Source of the DNA: Rhodospirillaceae bacterium
GTDB lineage: Bacteria > Pseudomonadota > Alphaproteobacteria > SMXQ01
Length of the DNA: 44,109 nt
NCBI GenBank assembly: GCA_947474495.1
Contig: CANJIM010000019.1
Location: forward strand, 1 to 44,109
Direction of reading: 5' to 3'
Shown: positions 33,077 through 41,159 of the stretch, one piece after another
How the letters are laid out: every line of letters begins with the position of its first letter
Position numbering within the stretch: the first letter of the stretch is position 1
Program-made: the position numbers and the translations under genes
The notes under the pieces: model-generated
Databases searched by the model: none
What the model was told of the DNA's origin: nothing
The model's input: only the letters and a program-made list of their open reading frames with translations

Positions 33077-33856
33077 ATGCGGAACGAAGGCGTAAAATCT
33101 GTCGAACGGGCCTTATCCATTCTGGTGGCCTTCCGCGAAGGCGAACGTGAACTGCCGCTGCGCGAGATCGCCGCGCGCACCAAGCTCAACAAGGCGACCG
33201 TGCTGCGCCTGATCTGCTCCTTGGAGCGCCACGGCTTCATGCTACGCCTCGGCGACGGCAAATATGCCCTCGGCCCGGCGCCCTTCCACATCGGCCGCGT
33301 CTATCAGCGCTCGTTCCACTTGGCCGACCATGTGATGCCGGTCCTGCGCGACATCGTGCAGAACACCGCCGAAAGCGCTGCCTTCTACATCCGCAACGGC
33401 GACCGCCGCATCTGCCTGCACAAGGTCGAATCGAGCGAAGCCATGCTGCGCGTCGCCTTCCGCGAGGGCGATGCCCTGCCGCTCGACGGCTCCAGCGGCC
33501 CGGTGCTGCGCGCCTTCGCCAATGAAGAAGGCGAGGACCTGACCCAGATCCGCGCCGACTACTACAACGTCAGCATGGGGCAGCGTCATCCCGAGATCAC
33601 CTCGCTCGCCTGCCCGGTGTTCCGCACCGGCCAGGAGATCGCCGGTTCGCTCTCGATGTCGGGTCCGACCAGCCATTACGCCGGCGAGCGCCAGGCCAGC
33701 TTCCTCGCCGAACTGCTCGACGGCGCCATCCGCCTGACCCGCACGCTCGGCGGCGACGCCGGCCCGCTCGACGCGGCCAAGCGCAAGATCCTCAGCGGCA
33801 ACGCCGGCATGCCGGCCCCCGCCCAAGCGCAGAAGGTCGCCGCCTCCGCCGCCTAA
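33077..33856 (+). CDS. IclR-family transcriptional regulator
   Basis: A 259-residue regulator. The N-terminal winged helix is at about 5-65 (VERALSILVAFREGERELPL, then EIAARTKLNKATVLRLICSL as the recognition part), and the IclR effector-binding domain runs to about 235 (ESAAFYIRNGDRRICLHKVE, GSSGPVLRAFA, ITSLACPVFRTGQEIAGSLS). The last 20 residues are Ala-rich. The ATG at 33077 has GGAG 6 nt upstream. It is convergent with a Bug-family binding protein across a shared terminator; IclR proteins often control uptake and breakdown of carboxylates and aromatics, so that gene is a plausible target. The effector is unknown. Confidence 0.93.
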   Translation: MRNEGVKSVERALSILVAFREGERELPLREIAARTKLNKATVLRLICSLERHGFMLRLGDGKYALGPAPFHIGRVYQRSFHLADHVMPVLRDIVQNTAESAAFYIRNGDRRICLHKVESSEAMLRVAFREGDALPLDGSSGPVLRAFANEEGEDLTQIRADYYNVSMGQRHPEITSLACPVFRTGQEIAGSLSMSGPTSHYAGERQASFLAELLDGAIRLTRTLGGDAGPLDAAKRKILSGNAGMPAPAQAQKVAASAA

Positions 33857-33907
33857 GCGGCAAATACAGGCGCGGCGTCATCGCCGCGCTCACGCGGACA
33901 AAGAAAA

Positions 33908-33937
33908 AGGCCCCGGGATCGCTCCCGGGGCCTTTCT
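33908..33937. terminator. Bidirectional Rho-independent terminator
   Basis: A perfect 11-bp stem, AGGCCCCGGGA (33908-33918) and TCCCGGGGCCT (33923-33933), has loop TCGC. The plus side runs into TTTCTC and the minus side into TTTTTCTT. It separates iclR from the convergent binding-protein gene and serves both. Confidence 0.88.
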
Positions 33938-33956
33938 CATTCAAACGACTGAAGGA

Positions 33957-35243
33957 TTACTTGCAGTCGATCTTGCTGGCTTCCTCGCCATCGGCGACGG
34001 CGGTAATTTCGCACGCCATGCCGGCCTTGAGGGCCTTACGGTCGGTATCCTTACCGGCGACCGAGATCGTCGTGCGCGAGCCCGAGACCTTGGCGTTGAA
34101 CATCTTGCCGTCGGCCTGCTTGAGCACGACCTCACGCGAGTCGTCCTTCAGTTCGGCGATCGTGCCCTTCGGCGTCTCGACCTTGGCCACCGCATTGATG
34201 GCCGGGCCGTTGTACTCGGTCGCCTTGTCGGCGCGGGCGACGACGGCCGGCGAGGCCTTCATCAGCTTCTCGATCAGGGCCTGCACTTCCAGACCGCTGA
34301 CCGGGGTGAGCTCCTGCTTCTGCTTCTCAGCGTCGGCGATCAGCGCCGGGCTTTTGACCGCGGAGTCGAACGCGGCGCGCAGCATGTCGACGCGTTCCTT
34401 CGCCACGCCCGGCGGGATCACGAACGGGCGGCCGAAGACCTGACGGGCAAACAGGAAGTCGAGCACCTCCTTGTCTTCCTGAGTCTTGGCGAACTCGTCG
34501 ATCAAGCGGACGTTGGGCAGGTCCGGATGCTTGGCGCTGGAGATCTGCACCAGGATGTTGATCTTCTTGTCGCGCACCCAGTCCGGATGCTGAGTCATCA
34601 CCGACGACCACGACCAGCCGCAACGGCTCTGCACTTCGCCGCGCTCCATGGCGAGGTCGACCGCGGTACCGCTCGGATAACCCGAGATGATCTTGAACTT
34701 GGTGCCGACGATGTTGTTCAGCACGGCCGGGAATTGCTCGGTGTCGTTCTGGCCAGAGCCGCCGACGATCATCTCCATCTTCAGGGCGTCTTCCATCGTC
34801 TTGACCGGGGCAGTGTGCCAGGCGACGCAGACCGAGACTTCGTTGTTCATGCTGCCGAGCCAGAAGAACTTCGCGGCGTCGAACTGCGTGCCGGGCAGGC
34901 CGAGCTGCGGCGCCTGTGGCACCGTGCGATGCACGCCGCCGATCATCAGGCCGTCCTTGGTGGCGACGTTATAGAGATAGTTGGCGGCCTTGATGCCGCC
35001 GGCGCCTGGCATGTTCTGCACGATAATCTGCGGCTGGCCGGGCACGAAGTTGCCCATGTGGCGGGCGAGCAGGCGGGCGCTGGAGTCGTAGCCGCCGCCG
35101 GCATCTGAGCTCGAGATCAATTTGATCTGCTTGCCCTTGTAGACCGACTCGAGCGACTGCGCGGACGCGGCGCTGCTGAGGGCGGTCGCGCCGAGAAGAA
35201 CTGCGGCACTCAGAGCGAGGGCGGAGTAAGAGCGTGGGGTCAT
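33957..35243 (-). CDS. Bug/TctC-type solute-binding protein with an extra C-terminal domain
   Basis: A 428-residue exported binding protein. The signal peptide ends at SSAASAQS. The core carries VYKGKQIKLISSSDAGGGYD, NFVPGQPQIIVQNMPGAGG and GRPFVIPPGVAKERVDMLR, as in the other two Bug proteins of the window. Beyond the usual length it continues for about 100 residues, ending ALKAGMACEITAVADGEEAS and a final DCK, homologous to the extension of the 1759-3054 protein. The ATG at 35243 is chosen with GGGAG upstream; a small CGGGG/CCCCG hairpin (35265-35278) precedes the ribosome site. It has no TctA/TctB partner. The substrate is unknown, and the iclR gene across the terminator may regulate it. 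Confidence 0.86.
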   Translation of the reverse strand: MTPRSYSALALSAAVLLGATALSSAASAQSLESVYKGKQIKLISSSDAGGGYDSSARLLARHMGNFVPGQPQIIVQNMPGAGGIKAANYLYNVATKDGLMIGGVHRTVPQAPQLGLPGTQFDAAKFFWLGSMNNEVSVCVAWHTAPVKTMEDALKMEMIVGGSGQNDTEQFPAVLNNIVGTKFKIISGYPSGTAVDLAMERGEVQSRCGWSWSSVMTQHPDWVRDKKINILVQISSAKHPDLPNVRLIDEFAKTQEDKEVLDFLFARQVFGRPFVIPPGVAKERVDMLRAAFDSAVKSPALIADAEKQKQELTPVSGLEVQALIEKLMKASPAVVARADKATEYNGPAINAVAKVETPKGTIAELKDDSREVVLKQADGKMFNAKVSGSRTTISVAGKDTDRKALKAGMACEITAVADGEEASKIDCK

Positions 35244-35446
35244 AACGACGTCTCCCAATTGTGCCGGGGATTTCCCCGTGCGTTGTTCAGCCTCTGTTTT
35301 TTCCCGGTCTTGATGCCGGTGGCTTATGCGATTTTGGCGCGGACCATATCATCGCGACCGGTCCCTCACAATGCGAAGGATTGCCGAGGATTTAGGCTTT
35401 TCTAAAGTGTTTTCGCGGGTCCGCGAAGATGGTCAAAGTGAACGAC

Positions 35447-36019
35447 TTAACCCTTGCGGCTGTCGATCAAGCGCTGAAAGGCGGCGAGCGTCTCGCGGCT
35501 GCAATGATGCTCCATGCCCTCGGCGTCGGCATGGGCGGTGTCCTCGCTGACGCCGATGGCGCGCAGGAAGGCGAGCACCACCTCGTGACGCTTGCGCGAC
35601 TCTTCCGCCATCTGGCGACCCTTGTCGGTCAGGAAGATGGCGCGGTACGGCCGGCTCTGCACCAGGCCGACCTCTTGCAAGCGCGTCACCGTCTTGACCA
35701 CCGTGGCGTGCGACACGCCGAGCCGGCGGGCGATATCCACCGCACGCGCCTCACCGTCCTGCTCGATCAGATCGGCGATCATCTCGACATAGTCTTCCGT
35801 GACCTCGGTGCGGCGGTTGGCGCGTGTGTGGCGGAAATTCGCCGCCCGCTCGCCGGCCGCCAGATCGTTGAGATCGCGTGCGCTGTCGCCGTTGGCCGCC
35901 GGCTTCTCGCCCGGCGGCTTGTCGGCCGACGGCTCAGCCTTGGCCGCTTTCACGGCGGACTTCGCGGCCGGCTTATCGGCGGCGGATTTGCGGGGAGCGG
36001 GCGATGCGCTGGTCATCAT
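35447..36019 (-). CDS. mntR: Manganese-responsive DtxR-family repressor MntR
   Basis: A 190-residue metalloregulator. The DtxR/MntR part starts at about residue 73 (TEDYVEMIADLIEQDGEARA), with the DNA-binding helix VDIARRLGVSHATVVKTVTR, the wing RPYRAIFLTDKGR and the metal-site helix ADAEGMEHHCSRETLAAF. The D/E, Glu, His and Cys ligands expected for Mn(II) are all there. There is no SH3 domain, as in MntR. About 70 residues before the domain are rich in Ala, Lys and Pro, which is longer than in E. coli MntR. Start: two adjacent ATGs, 36019 and 36016. It is divergent from mntH across a gap with a clear MntR box. Confidence 0.9.
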   Translation of the reverse strand: MMTSASPAPRKSAADKPAAKSAVKAAKAEPSADKPPGEKPAANGDSARDLNDLAAGERAANFRHTRANRRTEVTEDYVEMIADLIEQDGEARAVDIARRLGVSHATVVKTVTRLQEVGLVQSRPYRAIFLTDKGRQMAEESRKRHEVVLAFLRAIGVSEDTAHADAEGMEHHCSRETLAAFQRLIDSRKG

Positions 36020-36126
36020 GGCTGCGACATTAAGCCGGGGACCGGCGTTTTGACAATTACTTGCAACAACAGGCAAGCCGATTCCCCGCATCCGGCGGTC
36101 AGCCGGGCCGGCTTTGATCTTGCGAT

Positions 36127-36148
36127 AAGTGTAACCAAGGCTACACTT
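36127..36148. promoter_or_regulatory. MntR box in the mntR-mntH divergent promoter
   Basis: AAGTGTA (36127-36133), ACCAAGGC and TACACTT (36142-36148) form a 22-bp dyad. It aligns in length, spacing and centre with the E. coli MntR box (AAACATAG-CAAAGG-CTATGTTT). It would overlap a TTGCGA/TACACT promoter (36120-36125 and 36142-36147) for mntH. Confidence 0.75.
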
Positions 36149-36212
36149 TATAGGAGACTCACGAATCGGCGCCCGCTTTCCCCGGCGCCTTCCCGCATTC
36201 CCGCCCTGCCCC

Positions 36213-37550
36213 ATGGATATGACCGTGGCCGATCCCGACCGCCCGTCCCGCCCCCGCCTCCTCGCCAGCCTGCCGGAAATCCATCACAGCGTGCGGATTC
36301 CCGCCACCGCGGGCGCCTTGCGCAAGCTGCTGGCCTTCGCCGGGCCGGGCTATCTGGTGGCCGTCGGCTATATGGACCCGGGCAATTGGGCGACCGCCCT
36401 GGCCGGCGGCTCGGCCTATGGCTACACGCTGCTCGCCGTCGCCCTGACCTCCAGCCTAATGGCCATGCTGCTGCAGGTGCTGTGCGCCCGGCTCGGCATC
36501 GTCGTCGGGCGCGATCTGGCGCAGCTGTGCCGCGAGCGGTTTCCCAAACCGGTCGCGCATGCCCTGTGGGTGCTGGCGGAAATCGCCATCGTCGCCACCG
36601 ACCTTGCCGAACTGATCGGCACCGCCATCGCCTTGCAGCTCCTGTTCGGCGTGCCGCTGCTGATCGGCGTCTTGCTCACCGCACTCGACGCCTTCCTCAT
36701 CCTCTGGCTGCAGAACAAGGGCGTGCGCTGGCTTGAAGCGGTGATCGTGGCGATGATCCTGCTGATCCTCGCCTGCTTCGCCGTCAACATTGTCTATTCC
36801 GCCCCCGAGATCGGCGCCGTGTTGCGCGGCTATATCCCGTCGGTCGAGATCGTCGGCAATCCCGACATGCTGTATCTCGCCATCGGCATTCTCGGCGCCA
36901 CCGTGATGCCGCATAATCTTTATCTGCACACCGCCGTGGTGCAGAGCCGCGCCGTCGGGCCGAGCCCCGAGCAAAAGCGCGAAGCGATCAAGTTCGCCTC
37001 ACTCGATTCGACGATCGCGCTGACCATTGCCCTGTTGATCAATTCGTCGATCCTGATCCTGGCGGCCGCCACCTTCCATACGGCGGGCCGCACCGATATC
37101 GCCGAGATTCAAGAAGCCTATCAGCTGCTGTCGCCGATGCTCGGCGCCGGCGTCGCCGCGACGCTGTTCGCCGTCGCGCTGCTCGCCTCCGGCATCAATT
37201 CCACCGTGACGGCCACGATCGCCGGCCAGGTGGTGATGCAAGGCTTTCTGCGGTTGACCCTGCCGATGTGGCTGACGCGGCTGCTGACCCGCCTCGTCGC
37301 CATCGTGCCGGCGATCGCCGTCACCTGGCTTTATCAGGAGTCCGGCACGGCAGAGCTTTTGGTGCTGTCGCAGGTCATCCTCAGCCTGCAGCTGCCCTTC
37401 GCGGTGATTCCGCTCATGCTGTTCATCAGCGATCGCAAGCTGATGGGCGATTTCCGCCCGCCGGCCTGGATGATCCTGCTGGGCTGGGCCTGCGCGGCGC
37501 TAGTCGTGACGATCAACGTGAAATTGCTGTTCGATATGGCCCTGGGATAA
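36213..37550 (+). CDS. mntH: Nramp-family manganese transporter MntH
   Basis: A 445-residue proton-coupled divalent-metal importer with eleven helices. The metal-binding helix-1 motif is [10 protein letters not shown] and the helix-6 motif is [15 protein letters not shown], both intact. Other family blocks are [35 protein letters not shown] and [20 protein letters not shown]. The ATG at 36213 is used; a purine-rich AGGAG further up (36153-36157) is too far to serve it. Divergent mntR and the shared operator make Mn(II)-dependent repression very likely. It ends 3 bp before the stop of the convergent flippase gene. Confidence 0.95.
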   Translation: MDMTVADPDRPSRPRLLASLPEIHHSVRIPATAGALRKLLAFAGPGYLVAVGYMDPGNWATALAGGSAYGYTLLAVALTSSLMAMLLQVLCARLGIVVGRDLAQLCRERFPKPVAHALWVLAEIAIVATDLAELIGTAIALQLLFGVPLLIGVLLTALDAFLILWLQNKGVRWLEAVIVAMILLILACFAVNIVYSAPEIGAVLRGYIPSVEIVGNPDMLYLAIGILGATVMPHNLYLHTAVVQSRAVGPSPEQKREAIKFASLDSTIALTIALLINSSILILAAATFHTAGRTDIAEIQEAYQLLSPMLGAGVAATLFAVALLASGINSTVTATIAGQVVMQGFLRLTLPMWLTRLLTRLVAIVPAIAVTWLYQESGTAELLVLSQVILSLQLPFAVIPLMLFISDRKLMGDFRPPAWMILLGWACAALVVTINVKLLFDMALG

Positions 37551-37553
37551 TGC

Positions 37554-38897
37554 TTATGCGGGCTTTGCCCTGCCTCCGACTGCGACCAGACTTCGCCCTA
37601 GCCACCAATAAGCGAAAGCGATGCCCAATCCGTGTACGACGCTGATCGCGATGAGTGAGGCGCGGATATTGACCAGAGGGAACAACACTAGGATCAGGCC
37701 GAGTTTTGCCGTCATTTCGACCGTTGCGATGCACAGCAGGCCGCGCATCCGCGATAAGGACTGGGCGAGAACGCTCGGCAGACGCGAGGCGCCGAGCCAT
37801 AGAATAGCAGAGCCCGCCAGCCAGTAGAGCCACGGATCCTTCGGCGCGCGTTCAGCGCCAACCCAAAGCTGCATGATCCAAGGGCCCGTCAGGGCATAAC
37901 CTAGAGCGATGATCGCCGAGAGTAATAAGAGCCACCAATAGGCCTCATGGTACACCCTCCGAAGGCGCTCTCGGTCATCGTTGACATCCATGGCGAGAAA
38001 TTCCGGCTGCAGATGGATCGTCATGCGCGAAATGACCAGGACCACGACGTCGGCAATCTTCCACACCAGCACAAATTGCGCCGTGACGTCGGCCCCGGTC
38101 AACATGCCGATGATTAACACATCGGACTGCAGCACCATGGCGACCAAGGCATAAGCGAAATAGGGTATCGCACGGCCCGACAGCAATTGCCGGCAGGTTG
38201 CGCCAAAGCCCGTAGTCAATGCCGAGAGCCGAATCTTTAGTTTGGCTCGCCGCAAGCTGATGATGGCATAAAGCCGCGACAGGACGTCGCCGAGTAAGAA
38301 GCAGCCCATGACTCCGGCAAGCCCACCGCCGGATAGCAGCCAGGGAATGACCGCTACAGCGAAAGCGATCAACCCAATTAAGGCCGATAGATTAGCGGAC
38401 ACTTGGCGCTGAATCGCCGAAAACAATGTCTGTTCGACGGACACTTCGCACATCAGAAAAAAATGCACCACGGCGAGTACCGTAGCCCACCAGATTTCGC
38501 TTTGCATGTCGGATGGAACATCTTCGAAGAAGACCGGATGCCAAGTCTCTACGCCGAGCACGATGAAGCCGAACAAGGCACCGATCGCCAACAAGATCAT
38601 TTTGCCAGCTACATAGACGCGGGAGAATTCGGCCGTGTCGCCGGCCGACAGACTTTCGCTAAGCCGGCGTAGCAGCACGCTGTAGAAAAAACCGACGAAC
38701 AAGTAGCCGAAGGCAATCTGCGCCGACAGGATCATCAAAGCGCCAAAACGGTAGCTGCCGAGCGTGTTCAAATACAACGGCACTAGCAGAATCTGAATGA
38801 CGATCTGGAGACCCATCGAGACATAACCGGTCAGAATCGCCCCCGCGTAATCCGGGTTATTCTTGGCTTTGGCGATGAGACTAGAGAGCTTGTTCAA
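37554..38897 (-). CDS. Polysaccharide flippase (Wzx/MOP-type membrane protein)
   Basis: A 447-residue membrane protein with 12-14 predicted helices of the MOP superfamily, as used to flip lipid-linked glycans. The start NNPDYAGAILTGYVSMGLQI leads straight into helix 1, with VPLYLNTLGSYRFGALMILS next; AQFVLVWKIADVVVLVISRM and LQPEFLAMDVNDDRERLRRV mark the middle. It appears to begin with TTG at 38897. The first ATG (38816) would cut into helix 1, so the rare start is preferred, with modest certainty. Codon choice looks less GC-biased than in neighbours. It is followed upstream by a methyltransferase gene on the same strand, both probably in surface glycan synthesis. Confidence 0.8.
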   Translation of the reverse strand: MNKLSSLIAKAKNNPDYAGAILTGYVSMGLQIVIQILLVPLYLNTLGSYRFGALMILSAQIAFGYLFVGFFYSVLLRRLSESLSAGDTAEFSRVYVAGKMILLAIGALFGFIVLGVETWHPVFFEDVPSDMQSEIWWATVLAVVHFFLMCEVSVEQTLFSAIQRQVSANLSALIGLIAFAVAVIPWLLSGGGLAGVMGCFLLGDVLSRLYAIISLRRAKLKIRLSALTTGFGATCRQLLSGRAIPYFAYALVAMVLQSDVLIIGMLTGADVTAQFVLVWKIADVVVLVISRMTIHLQPEFLAMDVNDDRERLRRVYHEAYWWLLLLSAIIALGYALTGPWIMQLWVGAERAPKDPWLYWLAGSAILWLGASRLPSVLAQSLSRMRGLLCIATVEMTAKLGLILVLFPLVNIRASLIAISVVHGLGIAFAYWWLGRSLVAVGGRAKPA

Positions 38898-38991
38898 TGT
38901 CCTGGCCGATAGCTGCGCAGCGGGCTTACACGCTAGCCTGGCTTTGTAACATAGGTTCAGGCGAAAGTCGTCTATAGTGGCGCTGCGCCGC

Positions 38992-39804
38992 TCATTTCCG
39001 AAAAACGAACTCGTTGCAGGGCGACCCGAGCAGCCCGGCGATCGGCGCCGGTTTGATAACTTCCCGCACCAGTACGAAACCGCGTGCCACCAAGAATAAC
39101 TTTAGCTCATGCGGCGTCGCTGATTCGTAAGGATAGCCGCCGAGCCAGTCCTTAACGTCGTGCGCCCAGTCCATACCGCGGTTGCGCGAATAGCCTGAGA
39201 TGTAGCGTGCCGGATTGCGGCCGGTTAGCAGCAGACCGGCGATGTAGAGAGATTTGTAGAGCCACTCGAGCGGTCGGCGGAGCCAGCGCGGGCCATGGGT
39301 ATATAAGCGCTTCTCGACCCGCCAGAACCCGCACAGTGGCGTGCGGTCGTAAAGCGCCAAAACGAAGTGGCCGCCAGCGTCGACCAAGTCCGCCGCCTGT
39401 GCAATCGCCTTCCACATGCCGCCGGTGTGGTGCAGTACACCCCAGGAATAGACGATGCCGAAGCGGCCGACCGCCTCCGGCCGTAGGTCGAAGACGCTGG
39501 TTTCTTCGCAGCTCCAAGCCTTATCCTCGGCGTGGCGCATCAGGGTGGCCCGCGTGGTGGCGACCGAGACGGGATCGTAATCTACAGCATGGACGCGCGC
39601 GCAGCCGAGGCGCAGCGCCGCCAGGGAGGACAGGCCGGAGCCGCTGCCGATATCGAGGAAGGTCGCTCCCGCGGTCTCCGTCGGCAACAGGGCCGCAAGG
39701 TCGCGGGTCGCATTAGCGATCTTTTCCGCATCGATATTTTGCGAAAACGAGTCCCAGTTCCGGCCGAATTCGTAGTGCGACTCGATCGACGTCTTGTCGG
39801 CCAT
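38992..39804 (-). CDS. Class I SAM-dependent methyltransferase (surface glycan context)
   Basis: A 270-residue methyltransferase. Motif I is FLDIGSGSGLSSLAALRLG, acidic motif II is HAVDYDPVSV, and FGIVYSWGVLHHTGGMWKAI with LVDAGGHFVLALYDRTPLCG completes the AdoMet fold. The C-terminal half has the pattern RNRGMDWAHDVKDWLGGYPY and ESATPHELKLFLVARGF, seen in methyltransferases of O-antigen and related clusters. The ATG at 39804 is chosen. It lies 94 bp before the flippase gene on the same strand and is divergent from the SIS-isomerase operon. The acceptor, probably a sugar, is unknown. Confidence 0.83.
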   Translation of the reverse strand: MADKTSIESHYEFGRNWDSFSQNIDAEKIANATRDLAALLPTETAGATFLDIGSGSGLSSLAALRLGCARVHAVDYDPVSVATTRATLMRHAEDKAWSCEETSVFDLRPEAVGRFGIVYSWGVLHHTGGMWKAIAQAADLVDAGGHFVLALYDRTPLCGFWRVEKRLYTHGPRWLRRPLEWLYKSLYIAGLLLTGRNPARYISGYSRNRGMDWAHDVKDWLGGYPYESATPHELKLFLVARGFVLVREVIKPAPIAGLLGSPCNEFVFRK

Positions 39805-39935
39805 GAACGACTTTCCCAAACGCCGACCATCGGCGCGCTGCGATACATAATCGATCCATATGGATAAATAAATACGCGCCTGACGCCAGGGTATGCGCAG
39901 AACCTCGCGCGGGCCACCGGGACGAATTTAAGTAT

Positions 39936-39990
39936 TTGGCCATGCGGCCAAAACACATGATATAATCTGCTGAATCGTCGTTTTTACGAC
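39936..39990 (+). promoter_or_regulatory. Promoter and dyad upstream of the heptose-type operon
   Basis: A perfect -10 TATAAT stands at 39961-39966. TTGGCC at 39936-39941 is a weak -35 at 19 nt and is part of the perfect dyad TTTGGCC-ATGC-GGCCAAA (39935-39952), a likely operator. A GTCGT-TTTT-ACGAC hairpin (39977-39990) would form at the start of the mRNA leader. Confidence 0.55.
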
Positions 39991-40024
39991 CTAAGATCAC
40001 CCTTTTCAGTCAGCGCTGCCGATA

Positions 40025-40609
40025 ATGACCCACGTGAAGACCTACCTCGAAGAGGTCCAAAAGACAGCTCAGCTGCTCTCGAGCGAAACCATCGAAAACC
40101 TCGCCGAAGAGTTGGCCCAACTGCGCGACCGCGATGGTCGCCTCTTCTTCCTCGGCGTCGGCGGCAGCGCAGGTAACTGCGGCCATGCTGTCAACGACTT
40201 CCGCAAGCTCTGCGGCATCGAGGCCTATGCGCCGACCGACAACGTCTCGGAACTGACGGCCCGCACCAATGACGAGGGCTGGCACACGGTGTTCTCCGAG
40301 TGGCTCAAGGTCAGCCGAGCCTCCGCCAAGGACGCGGTCTTCATCTTCTCGGTCGGCGGCGGCAACCTGGAAAAGAACGTCAGCCCGAACATCGTTGCGG
40401 GCGTGAAAGAAGCCAAGGCGCGCGGGATGAAGGTTTTCGGCGTCGTCGGCCGTGACGGCGGCTACACCAAGCAGGCGGGCGACGTCGTCGTCGTCATCCC
40501 CACAGTCGCCGACGACCGCGTGACTCCGCATTCCGAGGCCTTCCAGGCTGTCGTATGGCATTGCCTCGTGTCGCATCCCCGGTTGCAAACCACCTCCACC
40601 AAGTGGTGA
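40025..40609 (+). CDS. SIS-domain sugar-phosphate isomerase (GmhA-like)
   Basis: A 194-residue protein consisting of one SIS domain. The phosphosugar-binding loop is FLGVGGSAGNCGHAVNDFRK near residue 42, VFIFSVGGGNLEKNVSPNIV follows near 107, and HSEAFQAVVWHCLVSH is near the end. GmhA converts sedoheptulose-7-phosphate to D-glycero-D-manno-heptose-7-phosphate, the first step of heptose synthesis. The usual GNGGSA loop is GVGGSA here, so this is a GmhA-like paralogue, not a sure GmhA. A GmhB-type phosphatase starts 7 nt downstream and a transaldolase follows, which supports a heptose role. Confidence 0.78.
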   Translation: MTHVKTYLEEVQKTAQLLSSETIENLAEELAQLRDRDGRLFFLGVGGSAGNCGHAVNDFRKLCGIEAYAPTDNVSELTARTNDEGWHTVFSEWLKVSRASAKDAVFIFSVGGGNLEKNVSPNIVAGVKEAKARGMKVFGVVGRDGGYTKQAGDVVVVIPTVADDRVTPHSEAFQAVVWHCLVSHPRLQTTSTKW

Positions 40610-40616
40610 TCGACCG

Positions 40617-41156
40617 ATGTCGATCGCAGCCGTTTTTCTCGACCGCGATGGTGTAATCAACGTCAACGAAGTCCGTGGCGGCAAGCCTTATGCCCCTACT
40701 CGACTTGAGGATTTCAAGCTCTTGCCGGGGGTTGAAGAGGCTGTCCACAGTCTGAAAGCGGCGGGATTCCTGATCGTCGTGGCGACCAACCAGCCGGACG
40801 TGACCAACGGAATCACGCCACAAGCAACACTCGAATCCATGCACGATCTCATGCGAAAAAAGCTGCCGATCGACGACATCAAAATCTGCTATCACACGGA
40901 TGCTGACGCGTGCGATTGCCGCAAGCCAAAACCCGGCATGCTATTGAGCGCGGCGCGCGATCACGACATCGACCTTGCTGCGAGCTACATGGTCGGGGAC
41001 CGCTGGCGGGACGTCGCCGCCGGACGGGCTGCCGGATGCGCCACCGTCTTGGTAGAGTACGATTACGCCGAGCCCGAGGCGGATTCGCCGGACGCGGTCG
41101 TCGCCAGTTTAAGCGAAGCGGCCGATTGGATTTTGAGCCGCGAGAAGGGGACGTAA
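40617..41156 (+). CDS. HAD-IIIA phosphatase, D-glycero-D-manno-heptose-1,7-bisphosphate 7-phosphatase type
   Basis: A 179-residue HAD phosphatase. The nucleophile motif FLDRDGVINVN has D9 and D11, VVATNQPDV gives motif II, RKPKPGM the lysine, and YMVGDRWRDVAAGRAAG motif IV. The zinc loop characteristic of GmhB is present as C91-x-H93 and C99-x-C101 (CYHTDADACDC). GmhB removes the 7-phosphate from heptose-1,7-bisphosphate; variants of the family accept histidinol phosphate, but the neighbours point to heptose. It lies 7 nt after the SIS gene and 3 nt before the transaldolase gene. The bifunctional kinase/nucleotidyltransferase (HldE/HddA-type) is not in the window. Confidence 0.87.
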   Translation: MSIAAVFLDRDGVINVNEVRGGKPYAPTRLEDFKLLPGVEEAVHSLKAAGFLIVVATNQPDVTNGITPQATLESMHDLMRKKLPIDDIKICYHTDADACDCRKPKPGMLLSAARDHDIDLAASYMVGDRWRDVAAGRAAGCATVLVEYDYAEPEADSPDAVVASLSEAADWILSREKGT

Positions 41157-41159
41157 AAA

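Noticed and set aside
36153-36157. AGGAG as ribosome-binding site of mntH
   Set aside because: It is about 55 nt from the only in-frame start; it is more likely part of the promoter region.
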